A stretch of 12,857 bases of DNA from an uncultured Bacillota bacterium (GTDB lineage: Bacteria > Bacillota_I > Bacilli_A > RF39 > UBA660): positions 1 to 12,857 of the forward strand of contig CAMXBB010000016.1 in assembly GCA_947179265.1 (NCBI GenBank), read 5' to 3'. Every line of letters starts with the position of its first letter. Positions within the stretch are counted from its first letter, which is position 1. The translations under genes and the position numbers were made by a program. The notes beneath the pieces were generated by a model. The model was not told the DNA's origin, ran no database searches, and saw only the letters and a program-made list of their open reading frames with translations. Below are positions 1 through 9,107 of the stretch, piece by piece.

Positions 1-28
1 ATGTAAATATTTTACTCAAATAATACAC

Positions 29-54
29 AAAAAAGAGTGATTATTTATCACTCT
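29..54 (-). terminator. Intrinsic terminator of topB
   Basis: A perfect 7-bp stem (AGAGTGA at 34-40 with TCACTCT at 48-54, 7-nt loop) is followed on the minus strand by a run of T residues (complement of 29-34). The topB stop codon TAG (53-55) overlaps the base of the stem. Confidence 0.85.
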
Positions 55-2158
55 AATTATCAAATGAAAATACGACTGTATCTTTATCTAATTTAAGTTT
101 TGCATCAAATGATTTTCCATTCTTGGAAGTAAATCCTTCTATCTTAGAGGTAATACCTTCACTTAGTAATAATTCTGCATTTCTTTTAGATATTGCTCTA
201 TTACAGATATTAGCACTTATCTTAAACTTACAATTCTTGTAATTACTACATCCGTAATTGAATCTATTCTTTATGACATCACTACCGCATAATGGACATT
301 TACCAATTATATCGCCAAAGAAACCGATATCAGTATCCTTCTCAATAGCAGCTGTCTTTTTCTCAAATACTTCTTTTATCTCATTGCACGCTAGTGAAAC
401 AGAATCATCTACAGTTATCTCATTATGATAAACCTTCTTCAAAGCTTTACCTAATTCACTTGTCTTATACTTATCCATGGATATTTGCATTTGCATTAAT
501 GATTCGATTAAGAATTCACCATTAGGTAATATTGTATATACATCCTTTTTTAATGCAATATATTCACTCTTTCTAGCATTATCGATAATACCTGTTCTAG
601 TTGCTTCGGTACCTAGTTCCAATCCTTCGAATATAGCTTTATAATCATCAGTGTCATCTTCTGTATCATCACTATTTTCTAATTCCTTTTTATCATCTTT
701 AAAAGGATTCTTTAAATAATTATTTAAAGTTTCAATCGTATAATGTTTAGGAGCTGATGTTTCCTTTTCTTTTGGAACAAAGTTGATATTAACTTTATCA
801 CCTACATTTAAATTAGGTAATATTTTATCTTTAGAACTTGCTTCACTAAATTTTGTCCATCCTGGAACTAATATGATATTTCCTTTTAAATTAAATTCTT
901 CATATTCACCAACTTTAATTTTTATCTCTGTTTTTTCAACTTGGCATTCTTCACTACAGAATACTGCAACAAATCTCTTTATTACTGTTTGGTATACCAA
1001 GAATTCTTCATCAGTTAATTTTGATTTGTCAGGTATCTTATAGGTTGGTGTTAATGCTGAATGGGATTCAATCTTAGAATCATCAAAGATAGTCTTCTTA
1101 TCCTTAAATTTAACTGGATAACCTAATTTGGAAATATTATTAATAATTGTCTTTATCTTATCTTTTTCTGCTGATGCTAAATATTCTGAATTGGTACGAG
1201 GGTAAGTCAGATATCCACTCTCATATAACTTTTGCACAATATCTAATGATTTATCCATTGACATCTTATATTTTTTACCTAAATAGTTTTGAAGCTTTGT
1301 TAAAGAGAAAAGCTTCGGAGGATTCATCGTATCCTTCTTAACTTTCTTATCCACTACTATAGCTTCAGATTCATTATATTTTTTACATAAATCTAAGGCT
1401 TTATTTTGGTCCTTTTTATCAAACTTTTCCTTACTATTTAATTCTATTAATTCATCATTGGTAGTTTCATTGCTCCATAATCCATAATAGATATCCGGTT
1501 TAAAATTACGTATCGCCATATCTCTATCATATATTGCTTTTACGATTGGGATAATAACTCTTCCAACTCGAAGAAGAGTTCCTGTCTTTAAAGTTGCATA
1601 TCTAGTTAGATTAACTCCATACAACCAATCGATATATGTTCTAGCAAAACCTTCATTAGCTAGATTATCATATTCATTTTCTTCCTTCATGTCTGAAAGT
1701 CCAGCCATAATTGTTTCTGGAGTTTGATCTGGAAGCCATAACCTTGTCGTTTTCTTTTCACTCTTCAAAGCATTTTCGATACATAATCTTATTATTACTT
1801 CACCTTCACGATCAGCATCTCCTGCATTTACTATCTCATCAACATCTTCTCTATTACATAAGTTGCTTATAATATCAAATTGCTTTTTTACACCAGCATC
1901 TATCGTCTTTTTACTATTATCCTTTTTTAAATTAAATTTAAACTTTTTAGGAAAACAAGGTAAATTATCCAATTTCCATTTATAATCGGTTACATTCTCT
2001 TCGTAGTCCTCAATATCTGCTAGAGTAAATAGATGTCCAAAAGCCCAAGTTACAAAGTATTTATCATTAGAATAGAATCCATCATTTCTTTTCATATTTC
2101 CGATAGCGCTAACGATGTTTCTTGCTAAAGATGGTTTCTCGGCAATAATCAAAATCAC
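53..2158 (-). CDS. topB: DNA topoisomerase III (type IA)
   Basis: Type IA topoisomerase of 701 aa. It nicks one DNA strand through a 5'-phosphotyrosyl bond, passes a strand and reseals, relaxing negative supercoils and decatenating intermediates in the cytoplasm. The N-terminal Toprim domain starts MILIIAEKPS (catalytic Glu7) and has the acidic triad in AGDADREGE (D114, D116, E118). The catalytic tyrosine is Y319 in LTYPRTNS. The conserved histidine-region motif reads SHSALTPT (365-372), and GTEATRTGII lies at 516-525. A C-terminal zinc finger has C621, C624, C637 and C643, followed by a short repeat-like tail. An acidic Asp/Glu-rich insert lies at about 494-505. The start is GTG, chosen because GGAGG stands 7 nt upstream and the Toprim motif begins at once. 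The gene has its own promoter and terminator and is not part of the secretion operons. Topoisomerase III genes are common both in chromosomes and on conjugative elements, and nothing here decides which applies. Confidence 0.97.
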   Translation of the reverse strand: MILIIAEKPSLARNIVSAIGNMKRNDGFYSNDKYFVTWAFGHLFTLADIEDYEENVTDYKWKLDNLPCFPKKFKFNLKKDNSKKTIDAGVKKQFDIISNLCNREDVDEIVNAGDADREGEVIIRLCIENALKSEKKTTRLWLPDQTPETIMAGLSDMKEENEYDNLANEGFARTYIDWLYGVNLTRYATLKTGTLLRVGRVIIPIVKAIYDRDMAIRNFKPDIYYGLWSNETTNDELIELNSKEKFDKKDQNKALDLCKKYNESEAIVVDKKVKKDTMNPPKLFSLTKLQNYLGKKYKMSMDKSLDIVQKLYESGYLTYPRTNSEYLASAEKDKIKTIINNISKLGYPVKFKDKKTIFDDSKIESHSALTPTYKIPDKSKLTDEEFLVYQTVIKRFVAVFCSEECQVEKTEIKIKVGEYEEFNLKGNIILVPGWTKFSEASSKDKILPNLNVGDKVNINFVPKEKETSAPKHYTIETLNNYLKNPFKDDKKELENSDDTEDDTDDYKAIFEGLELGTEATRTGIIDNARKSEYIALKKDVYTILPNGEFLIESLMQMQISMDKYKTSELGKALKKVYHNEITVDDSVSLACNEIKEVFEKKTAAIEKDTDIGFFGDIIGKCPLCGSDVIKNRFNYGCSNYKNCKFKISANICNRAISKRNAELLLSEGITSKIEGFTSKNGKSFDAKLKLDKDTVVFSFDN

Positions 2159-2186
2159 AATACTTCCTCCATTCTCTCATATCTAA

Positions 2187-2216
2187 ATTATATCATATAA
2201 TTTATCTTTCCTATAA
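2187..2216 (-). promoter_or_regulatory. topB promoter (extended -10)
   Basis: On the minus strand a perfect TATAAT (2187-2192) is preceded by TGA, giving an extended -10 TGnTATAAT. The best -35 candidate, TTATAG (2211-2216, spacer 18), is weak, which fits an extended -10 promoter. The GGAGG ribosome site for the GTG start lies just downstream. Confidence 0.65.
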
Positions 2217-2248
2217 TACATATACATGCTAAAAGACACTTTTACTTC

Positions 2249-2279
2249 AAAAAAAGTAAGAAGTTAATCCTTCTTACTT
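2249..2279 (-). terminator. Intrinsic terminator of the ABC exporter gene
   Basis: A perfect 10-bp stem (AAGTAAGAAG at 2254-2263 with CTTCTTACTT at 2270-2279) has a 6-nt loop. On the minus strand a seven-T tract follows (complement of 2249-2255). The stop codon TAA (2264-2266) sits inside the loop. Confidence 0.9.
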
Positions 2280-3997
2280 ATTTCTGATTCATATAGATGA
2301 CGATATTCTTTTGATTTTTTTAATAATTCATTATGGGTTCCTTCGGCTTTAATCTTACCATTATCCAAAAGCAATATACGATCAGCATTTTTAATAGTTG
2401 ACAAACGATGTGCAATAATAAGTATCGTATATTCATTCTTCATGTTATCGATAGCTTCTTGGATCTTATGTTGAGTTTCATTATCTAGTGCACTTGTTGC
2501 TTCATCAAAGAGAATTATCTCTGTCTTTTGAACTAATGCTCTTGCTATTGCTAGTCTTTGTTTTTGTCCACCAGATAGGTTAACTCCACCTTCACCAATA
2601 ATCGTATCGTATTTATCTGGAAGACTTTCAATAAACTCATCTAAACATGCCATCTTACAAGCTTCAACCATCTCTTTTTTAGTTAAATTCTTTTTAACCA
2701 ACTTGAAGTTATCCTTAATACTTAGATTAAAGATATAAGGATCTTGACTTATTATGGTAATATTTCCTCTAATGGTCTCTTTATCTAAGTTTTTAATATC
2801 CTCATCATCGATTAAGATTTTTCCACTATGTGGGTCATACATCTTACATAAAAGGGAGAAGATTGTCGTCTTACCAGCACCACTCTTACCTACAAATGCA
2901 ACGGTCTCTTTAGAGTTAATCTTAAATGAAAGATTCTTTAAAATATTCTCTTTATCTTCATAGTGAAATGATACATTTTGAAATTCAAAATTACCTTTAA
3001 CACGTTTAATCTTTTTATCTCCAAATGTTTCTTTAGGAAATTTATCATCATCGATGATATCTCTAATTCTTGAACAAGAAAGATTAAAATCTTTTCCTTG
3101 ATCCATCAATGAAGATACTGCGTAAATAATAGAACCCGTACGATTAGAATAGTTATATATAACTAAAGCTAAAGATGCTGTTAAATCACCAATATAGATT
3201 AAATAACATAACAAACATATAAAACCAAAGTCCATTAAATCACTGACTGAACCTCTTAATAGATTGTAACTTCTATTAGTAGCAGACATCTTATAACTCA
3301 TTCCATTAAGATTAGTGATTAATCCAGAAAATCGTTCCATAAAGCTCTCTTCAGCATAAAGCATCTTAATATCTCTAACACCTCTTACTAATTCAGATAT
3401 AAACCCACTAGCTTTTTCTCTTTCCTTACGATATAACTTATCAGCTTCATTTCTTTTTTTAGTTCTTATACTTTCAATTATATAAAGTAATATCATTGTA
3501 AATATTAGAAAAATACCAGCATAAACATTGATTATAAGTACTGCTCCAAATATACCAACATCAGTAATGATATTAGCTAATGTTGAACATAGATATTCAA
3601 ATATATCTGCTATTCTTGAAGTATCTCCAGTAATTCTTTGAATAAATACTCCCGATCCATTGTTGTCAATAGTTTGGTTAGTTAAAGTTAAAATATTAGC
3701 ACCAATCTCTATTTGTAATTTAGCATAAGTCTCTCTAAATAATATTTGCATAAATTTTCTAGCAAAATAATTTAAAAAATTACGCATCATTTCGATAATA
3801 GTTAATACCAAATATAAGATTATTAACTGCTTTAATAAACTATTGGTTAAATAGATAATTATGTTAGCACTCAAAATTGGAACAACTACACTAATAAGTA
3901 CGGTTAATATCTGACATATTATAAATCCAATCAAATATTTCTTTTGATCCTTAACATATTTATAACTAAATTTTAAATTATCAAAAAATTCTTTCAC
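2264..3997 (-). CDS. ABC exporter half-transporter, fused TM and ATPase domains
   Basis: Protein of 577 aa with the architecture of MsbA/MdlB/BmrA-type exporters, which act as homo- or heterodimers in the cytoplasmic membrane. The TM domain covers about residues 20-300, with hydrophobic segments near 22-48, 54-75, 138-175 and 255-282. The nucleotide-binding domain has Walker A GKSGAGKT (370-377), Q-loop Q418, signature LSGGQ (474-478), Walker B IILFDE (494-499, catalytic E499) and H-loop H530. All catalytic residues are present, so this half can hydrolyse ATP. The start is GTG with AAGGGG 7 nt upstream. No partner half-transporter lies next to it, which favours a homodimer or a partner elsewhere. 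Substrate cannot be read from the sequence; lipid, drug and peptide are all possible. It lies downstream of essC-yukD but is separated from it by a strong terminator and a new promoter, so a role in type VII secretion is not implied. Confidence 0.95.
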   Translation of the reverse strand: MKEFFDNLKFSYKYVKDQKKYLIGFIICQILTVLISVVVPILSANIIIYLTNSLLKQLIILYLVLTIIEMMRNFLNYFARKFMQILFRETYAKLQIEIGANILTLTNQTIDNNGSGVFIQRITGDTSRIADIFEYLCSTLANIITDVGIFGAVLIINVYAGIFLIFTMILLYIIESIRTKKRNEADKLYRKEREKASGFISELVRGVRDIKMLYAEESFMERFSGLITNLNGMSYKMSATNRSYNLLRGSVSDLMDFGFICLLCYLIYIGDLTASLALVIYNYSNRTGSIIYAVSSLMDQGKDFNLSCSRIRDIIDDDKFPKETFGDKKIKRVKGNFEFQNVSFHYEDKENILKNLSFKINSKETVAFVGKSGAGKTTIFSLLCKMYDPHSGKILIDDEDIKNLDKETIRGNITIISQDPYIFNLSIKDNFKLVKKNLTKKEMVEACKMACLDEFIESLPDKYDTIIGEGGVNLSGGQKQRLAIARALVQKTEIILFDEATSALDNETQHKIQEAIDNMKNEYTILIIAHRLSTIKNADRILLLDNGKIKAEGTHNELLKKSKEYRHLYESEISKKD

Positions 3998-4022
3998 TAC
4001 TGCACCCCTTAATCGCCTTTAT

Positions 4023-4051
4023 ATTATAATATCTTATTTAAGAAAAAACAA
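4023..4051 (-). promoter_or_regulatory. Promoter of the ABC exporter gene
   Basis: On the minus strand TTGTTT (4046-4051), a 17-nt spacer and a perfect TATAAT (4023-4028) stand upstream of the AAGGGG ribosome site. It lies between the yukD terminator and the GTG start. Confidence 0.6.
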
Positions 4052-4060
4052 CATTTGTCA

Positions 4061-4095
4061 TAATAAAAATATAGATACTTTCGTATCTATATTTT
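4061..4095 (-). terminator. Intrinsic terminator of essC-yukD
   Basis: A perfect 13-bp stem (4066-4078 with 4083-4095) closes a 4-nt loop that reads GAAA on the minus strand, a stable GNRA tetraloop. The descending arm ends in a T run followed by TATTA. The yukD stop TAA (4094-4096) overlaps the stem base. Confidence 0.9.
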
Positions 4096-4354
4096 AATAT
4101 AAAACTAATTTTGTTGAATTTCTAATAGTAGTATCAATTATTAGTTTATTTGGATCATATTCTTCACCAGTTCTTTGATTAACAAGTAAGGCATTAGGAT
4201 TAATCTTATAGGAAGCCGCAACTGTTTCTTGAATTGCTTTTTGTAACATGAAGGTTACATATGCAACTGTTTTAGTAGTTGGAATATAAACATCTAATGT
4301 TCTTTCAACATCTGTAAATGTTACCGATATTAATACTGAATAATCTTTGTTCAT
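4094..4354 (-). CDS. yukD: YukD/EsaB-family ubiquitin-like type VII secretion protein
   Basis: Small cytoplasmic protein of 86 aa, the usual length of the YukD/EsaB family. Its beta-grasp-like pattern starts with a strand (YSVLISVTF), continues with DVYIPTTKTV, has a central helix with LQKAIQETV, and ends in TKLVLY. The family is a core or regulatory part of Bacillota type VIIb secretion systems; its exact job is unclear, and it lacks the diglycine tail of true ubiquitin. Its ATG overlaps the essC stop codon by one base (TAATG), and its AGGAGG site lies inside the last codons of essC, so the two genes are translationally coupled. In several Bacillota loci yukD/esaB is also next to essC or essB. 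Identification rests on size, pattern and this coupling to essC. Confidence 0.9.
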   Translation of the reverse strand: MNKDYSVLISVTFTDVERTLDVYIPTTKTVAYVTFMLQKAIQETVAASYKINPNALLVNQRTGEEYDPNKLIIDTTIRNSTKLVLY

Positions 4355-7300
4355 TAGATTTCTTCCTCCTCTTCCTTAATATCTTCAATGACTTTAACTT
4401 GTTTACCAATACCAGCAGTTACAACATAACCGATATCATCTGGCACTCCTTGGTTAGGTACTCTGATATCTGTCTTAATAACATCTAAGATTGATTGTTC
4501 ATTTAATCCATTACCAATCCATAATCCATTCATATTTTGTTTCAATGGATTTAACCACATCTCTCCACCAATTTCTCTTAAATTATTGAATGTATCAATT
4601 AATACAAAAGTAATTGTTTTTAGTTGAATACTATTCATTACTGCTTGATAGAATAAATCTGATGTTTTAGAATCCATAGCTTCTACAAACTTAGTAAGTT
4701 TTCTTATGAAGATATAAACATGATCTTTTTGATATGGATCATCTTTAGGATTAAATTTCTTCATCTCATCTTCAGTATAAACGTATAAATTTTGAATTAC
4801 AGTTGGAATATCCTCTGCTATATAAGCAATACTCTCATTAGTAAAGTATTCATCATATACACTATCCGGATCGAAGAAATAAATCATTTCGTCGCTAGTA
4901 AGAGAATTAAGCATTCTACAAATATTACGTGTTGTATCCTCTAGCATATCAGAATTCTTGCTCAAATAATTAAAGCAGATTTCTCTTTTAAAGTTTACAA
5001 ACTCATTTTTAATAGTTAAAGTTCGCATACCTAATGGGAATTTTTCCATATTTGTTAATACTGGTTTCATTTGTTCAAAAGTAACAAATTGTGGAATATA
5101 TGGTACAGAAGGAACTCTTAACTTATAAGCATCGAATAACACCTTATTAAGATTCTTAACAGTTTCATTGATTTGATCTTCAATAACTGGTACTGCACCT
5201 TGGAATTCATATATTGTACCATCGATATCCATGATACCTCTACACTTACCATCAGCAGGTGTAATCTTAGTATTCAAATAATCTCGATAATCTTCATCTT
5301 TTTCACAATTTAATGCAATCGTATAATTTATTGATTCTAATAACTTATAAGGTATTTTTGAAGTATTAGTAATAATAAATGTTATACCATATTTAACACA
5401 TTCTCTTAAAATAAGAATTAATGTTTCAAAATGGAATTCAAATGTTTCGATAAATGCTTGGAAGTTATTAATGATAACTAAAATTCTTGGTAAGCTCTTT
5501 TGACTTAGCTTAATATATTGATCGTAACTACCACCATATTCATTAAATAAGTCTTTACGAGCACGCATAGCATTTAAAATGAATTTAAATAAACCATCTA
5601 CTTTATCGATATCAGCTGCTGACATACAATTACCAACGATTGGGTTTTGTTCAAAAACCTTTAATGTCTCTGCACCACAGTCGATGATATAAGCATTGAT
5701 TTCTTGAAGACTATATGTAGTTGATAATGAATATAGAATTGATTGTAAGAATAATTCCTTACCTGCTCCTACTTTTCCATATATGATTATGTTACCTTTT
5801 GAAGATATTGGTAAGGTGTACATATTTTGTGATTGTGTATATGGATTATCGTATTCACCAACAACTGGTTCTACAAAATAGTTTTGCTTTACAAAATTAT
5901 ATTTCTTTTTAATATTATCGATGAAGATTACATCTGGTATTCTATCCAACCATAATCTTCGAGGATTAATATTCTTTTTCTTAGCTAGTTCATCGACATA
6001 TTTAATAATATTTAGTAATTGCTCACCAAGATTTTGTCCACCTTGCGAAGCATTCAATTGCTCACTTGTCATAAATGTTGCTGTATGTACCTCAGCACCT
6101 ACGTTATTAATAATATGAATATCAGTATCGATATTTTTCTTAACAACTTCACTTGGTACATACTTATATCCAGCATATGCTGATTGACCTAGGCCATAAA
6201 ATTCATTATTACCAACTTGTAAGTAGAATGCTCCAGTATTTTTTAAATATGCAGCGTCAGACGTTTGAATCATATCTTTTGAATCAGCTGTATCTTGAAC
6301 TCTTAAAGCCACCTTGAATCTAGCATTTGACCAAATTTGATCCGTTACTACACCACTTGGTTTTTGTGTTGCAAGGATTAAGTGTACTCCTAATGAACGT
6401 CCAATACGAGCAGTTGAAATCAATTGTTCTAGGAACTCTGGTTGTTGACTCTTTAATTCAGCAAACTCATCGGAAATAATGAACAAATGTGATAATGGTT
6501 CACTTACTAAACCTTTTCGATAGAAATCTTGATATTTCATGATGTTCATTGAACTATCCTTTAATTTTTCTCTGGCCTCATTAAACATTCTTTGACGACG
6601 CTTTAACTCAGCTTCGATAGAAGCGATACTTCTTCTAATCTCTGATTTATCTAGGTTGGTAATCGTTCCAACTAAATGTGGTAATCTAATTCCTAACTCT
6701 GAGTTTTCAAACGATCCAGCTAATCCTCCACCTTTATAGTCGATAAGCACAAATTGTACTTCATCAGGATGGAAATTAACTGCCAAAGATAGGATATAAG
6801 TTATGATCCACTCTGACTTACCTGACCCAGTTGTTCCTGCTACTAAACCATGTGGTCCATAAGCCTTTTCATGAGCATCCATCATGAACAAGTCACCATT
6901 TTGATCAATTCCGACAGGAACAGAAAGGCTTGTTACGATCGGACTATTCTTCCATCTCTCTAAAGAGTTTAATTGCTCAATCTTACCTACATTATACATA
7001 TCCAAAAAACTTATTGATTTTGGTAATTCAAATTTTCCCTTTTCAACTTCGATAGGTATATTTGCTAACTTTTCGATACAACCATTCATATCAATTTTGG
7101 TATTGAATTCTGCAGCAAATTGTTTTTGTGTACGAGTAGATAAAGTATTTCCAAATAAGCCAGAAATCTTTTCATCAATATTGATAAATGTACTTACTTG
7201 ACTTGGTAAATTAGAAATACGATCATTTTTGAATAGAATAGTGAATCCCATATTATTTGGAGTTTCTAGAATATGTTTAATAGCATCAACATTTCTACAT

Positions 7301-8982
7301 AGAGTTAAATCATCCACTATTATTAGATAATAAGGAGCATATGCTTGATACGTTAAATCCTTCTTATTCTCTCCCTTAGTATCTGATTTATTCTCTTTAG
7401 CATTTTCAAGTCGAGCATTTAAAACACTATCTAAATAACTTGAAATATATTTTATTTCCTCGATATCACTACCAAAGAATCTAATTGTTTTTTGATCATC
7501 CCAACAATGGATTGCTCCTTTAAGATAATTCCAATTACTACTTCTTTTATCATTGGTAAAGATAACAACTTTTAACTCAGTATAACTATGAAAAGTAAAT
7601 AATTGTAATAGAATACTATTAATAAAGCTTTGGGTTAGCATTGTTGCTCCAATTGCAGCAACAAATCTATTATCTGCTAAAGATAGATTTAATGGGACAT
7701 TTTCCATTACTCTATTTTTATTAACCAAGTCCATAACTTTATCCATCAACGCATTTTCATCTATACCAAATTCTTTTTCTTGGAAAGTTATTTTAGTTTG
7801 AGGTTCAACATTCCCAATTCCTAATCTAACAGAAAGGAAATCACTATGAGTTCGAGTTCTTTCCCATAGATTTCTTTTTTTAGTATAGATAATTGTTTGA
7901 CATTCCTCTAAAGATGTATTATTTTCTTTAGCTACTTGAATTTCTTTTGCTATTTCATCATTTATCTCTTTATCTTTTTTCACTAAATACTTTTCATATT
8001 GTTTAATAGCTTTATATTTAGCCTTGGCAGCTTCTCTTCTTTGATATCTTCTAGTTAAAGCTGGCCATAGGAAAGATGATGTCATTGTAATAACTGTTGT
8101 AATAATACTTGGCAATGAACTCTTTAATGTGGCTTGACCAGTTGCAACATTATTTAAAGTTGTAAATAACATCATACCTGATGTTATCATCATCGTTAAT
8201 TGAGGCCCAACTGTTAATATCGTTGGTTGTGTTTTTTGTTCTTTATTAGCAGGTGGTGGTGCTAGATTAATAGTCTTTGGCTCAACTACTGAATTAAATC
8301 TAGGTGCTCTAGAGAAATTTTCTTCAGGCTTATAAAGTTTTCGTTCTGTTTCGATTTCATAAGCATCATCTGCTAAAACAACATTTATTTGTTTAGAAGC
8401 AAATATGCTTTGATTTAATCTTAGAGGTGTTTTAGGTTGAGTATTAATAATAATCAATTTATCACATATTGGAATTATTTTTAAACCATGTAAGAAAATA
8501 GTATCTCCATGTAATAAAACCTTTTTCTTAATTTGGACATCATTAACATAACAATGTTTTTCTTTGGCTTCGATAATCCATACATTATTTTTATATGTTA
8601 AAGTTGCATGTGAATCTTTTAACATTTCAGATCCATAAGAGATGGCTTGACCACTACCACTACCAATAGAGATTTCATTTTTATTAAAAGTTAAGATATA
8701 TTTAGTAGCAATATAAGTTGGGTAACAATATACATAATAGATTTTATTTTCTTCATCAGCAATTGAGAAAAATGAACTATCTTCTAGAACAGAAGTTTCG
8801 CATACAGTAGAATTAATAGTTACCTTTCTTCCTTTATTAGCAAGTACATTCCATTTACCTTCTTTTTCAAAGATAGTTGCTAATACTTCATTGTTATCAT
8901 CATATAAATAGTAGTTACCAGAAATATCTTCAGGCAAGTATAATTTACGACTTTTTACACCACTTAATATTACCAATATCAT
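4354..8982 (-). CDS. essC: Type VII secretion membrane ATPase EssC (FHA-TM-FtsK/SpoIIIE)
   Basis: Motor of the type VIIb secretion system, 1542 aa, slightly longer than the roughly 1480-1500 aa of typical EssC/YukBA. Two N-terminal FHA-like domains come first; the second (about 95-173) keeps H125 and N147 but lacks the canonical GR and SxxH residues, so phosphothreonine binding is doubtful. Two membrane helices follow (about 254-273 and 290-308), then a long charged helical stalk (310-360) and a degenerate D0 domain (about 400-640). D1 is canonical: Walker A GTTGSGKS (716-723, K722), Walker B FIISDE (834-839) and the ATQKPSG motif (871-877). D2 has GKVGAGKE (1069-1076), with Glu in place of Ser/Thr, and a Walker B ending IINN (1170-1173). 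D3 (about 1320-1520) has no P-loop that I can see. The protein ends in a Glu-rich tail. The ATG is preceded by AGAGGTGG and a good promoter. Confidence 0.98.
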   Translation of the reverse strand: MILVILSGVKSRKLYLPEDISGNYYLYDDNNEVLATIFEKEGKWNVLANKGRKVTINSTVCETSVLEDSSFFSIADEENKIYYVYCYPTYIATKYILTFNKNEISIGSGSGQAISYGSEMLKDSHATLTYKNNVWIIEAKEKHCYVNDVQIKKKVLLHGDTIFLHGLKIIPICDKLIIINTQPKTPLRLNQSIFASKQINVVLADDAYEIETERKLYKPEENFSRAPRFNSVVEPKTINLAPPPANKEQKTQPTILTVGPQLTMMITSGMMLFTTLNNVATGQATLKSSLPSIITTVITMTSSFLWPALTRRYQRREAAKAKYKAIKQYEKYLVKKDKEINDEIAKEIQVAKENNTSLEECQTIIYTKKRNLWERTRTHSDFLSVRLGIGNVEPQTKITFQEKEFGIDENALMDKVMDLVNKNRVMENVPLNLSLADNRFVAAIGATMLTQSFINSILLQLFTFHSYTELKVVIFTNDKRSSNWNYLKGAIHCWDDQKTIRFFGSDIEEIKYISSYLDSVLNARLENAKENKSDTKGENKKDLTYQAYAPYYLIIVDDLTLCRNVDAIKHILETPNNMGFTILFKNDRISNLPSQVSTFINIDEKISGLFGNTLSTRTQKQFAAEFNTKIDMNGCIEKLANIPIEVEKGKFELPKSISFLDMYNVGKIEQLNSLERWKNSPIVTSLSVPVGIDQNGDLFMMDAHEKAYGPHGLVAGTTGSGKSEWIITYILSLAVNFHPDEVQFVLIDYKGGGLAGSFENSELGIRLPHLVGTITNLDKSEIRRSIASIEAELKRRQRMFNEAREKLKDSSMNIMKYQDFYRKGLVSEPLSHLFIISDEFAELKSQQPEFLEQLISTARIGRSLGVHLILATQKPSGVVTDQIWSNARFKVALRVQDTADSKDMIQTSDAAYLKNTGAFYLQVGNNEFYGLGQSAYAGYKYVPSEVVKKNIDTDIHIINNVGAEVHTATFMTSEQLNASQGGQNLGEQLLNIIKYVDELAKKKNINPRRLWLDRIPDVIFIDNIKKKYNFVKQNYFVEPVVGEYDNPYTQSQNMYTLPISSKGNIIIYGKVGAGKELFLQSILYSLSTTYSLQEINAYIIDCGAETLKVFEQNPIVGNCMSAADIDKVDGLFKFILNAMRARKDLFNEYGGSYDQYIKLSQKSLPRILVIINNFQAFIETFEFHFETLILILRECVKYGITFIITNTSKIPYKLLESINYTIALNCEKDEDYRDYLNTKITPADGKCRGIMDIDGTIYEFQGAVPVIEDQINETVKNLNKVLFDAYKLRVPSVPYIPQFVTFEQMKPVLTNMEKFPLGMRTLTIKNEFVNFKREICFNYLSKNSDMLEDTTRNICRMLNSLTSDEMIYFFDPDSVYDEYFTNESIAYIAEDIPTVIQNLYVYTEDEMKKFNPKDDPYQKDHVYIFIRKLTKFVEAMDSKTSDLFYQAVMNSIQLKTITFVLIDTFNNLREIGGEMWLNPLKQNMNGLWIGNGLNEQSILDVIKTDIRVPNQGVPDDIGYVVTAGIGKQVKVIEDIKEEEEEI
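4365..4370 (-). promoter_or_regulatory. yukD ribosome binding site inside the essC poly-Glu tail
   Basis: AGGAGG stands 10 nt before the yukD ATG. The same bases encode part of the EEEEE tail of EssC, so the acidic C-terminus may exist partly because of the need for a ribosome site. Confidence 0.75.
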
Positions 8983-9012
8983 GTTGCCACCTCTATTATA
9001 TCTATTATCTTA

Positions 9013-9042
9013 ATTATACAATATCCATGTATATTTTTTCAA
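9013..9042 (-). promoter_or_regulatory. essC-yukD promoter
   Basis: On the minus strand TTGAAA (9037-9042), an 18-nt spacer and a perfect TATAAT (9013-9018) give a near-consensus SigA-type promoter. Initiation about 7 nt downstream would give a leader of roughly 25 nt. It lies back to back with the promoter of the plus-strand gene. Confidence 0.75.
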
Positions 9043-9056
9043 TAAAAAACAAGATA

Positions 9057-9099
9057 TTGCATAAAAGAATATTAGATATGATATAATTGTATTAGGAGG
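9057..9099 (+). promoter_or_regulatory. Promoter and ribosome site of the divergent 101-aa gene
   Basis: TATAAT (9082-9087) is preceded by TGA, giving an extended -10, with a weak TTGCAT (9057-9062) as the -35. A full AGGAGG (9094-9099) stands 8 nt before the ATG. Because the -10 nearly abuts the ribosome site, the leader is very short, about 14-16 nt. The 12-mer TATGATATAATT is identical to that in the topB promoter. Confidence 0.65.
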
Positions 9100-9107
9100 T
9101 TTAGAAA

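Noticed and set aside
783..1341. Plus-strand open frames inside topB
   Set aside because: Antisense shadows of conserved topoisomerase sequence, with no ribosome sites or recognisable product.
53..2158. topB as a marker of an integrated conjugative element
   Set aside because: No relaxase, integrase, conjugation gene or attachment repeat is in the window; topB alone is not enough.
2264..3997. ABC exporter as a component of the type VII system
   Set aside because: It has its own promoter and both sides are sealed by strong terminators; T7SSb does not use an ABC exporter.
8877..9086. Plus-strand open frame of 69 codons across the essC start
   Set aside because: Antisense to essC and its promoter, AT-driven composition, no ribosome site.
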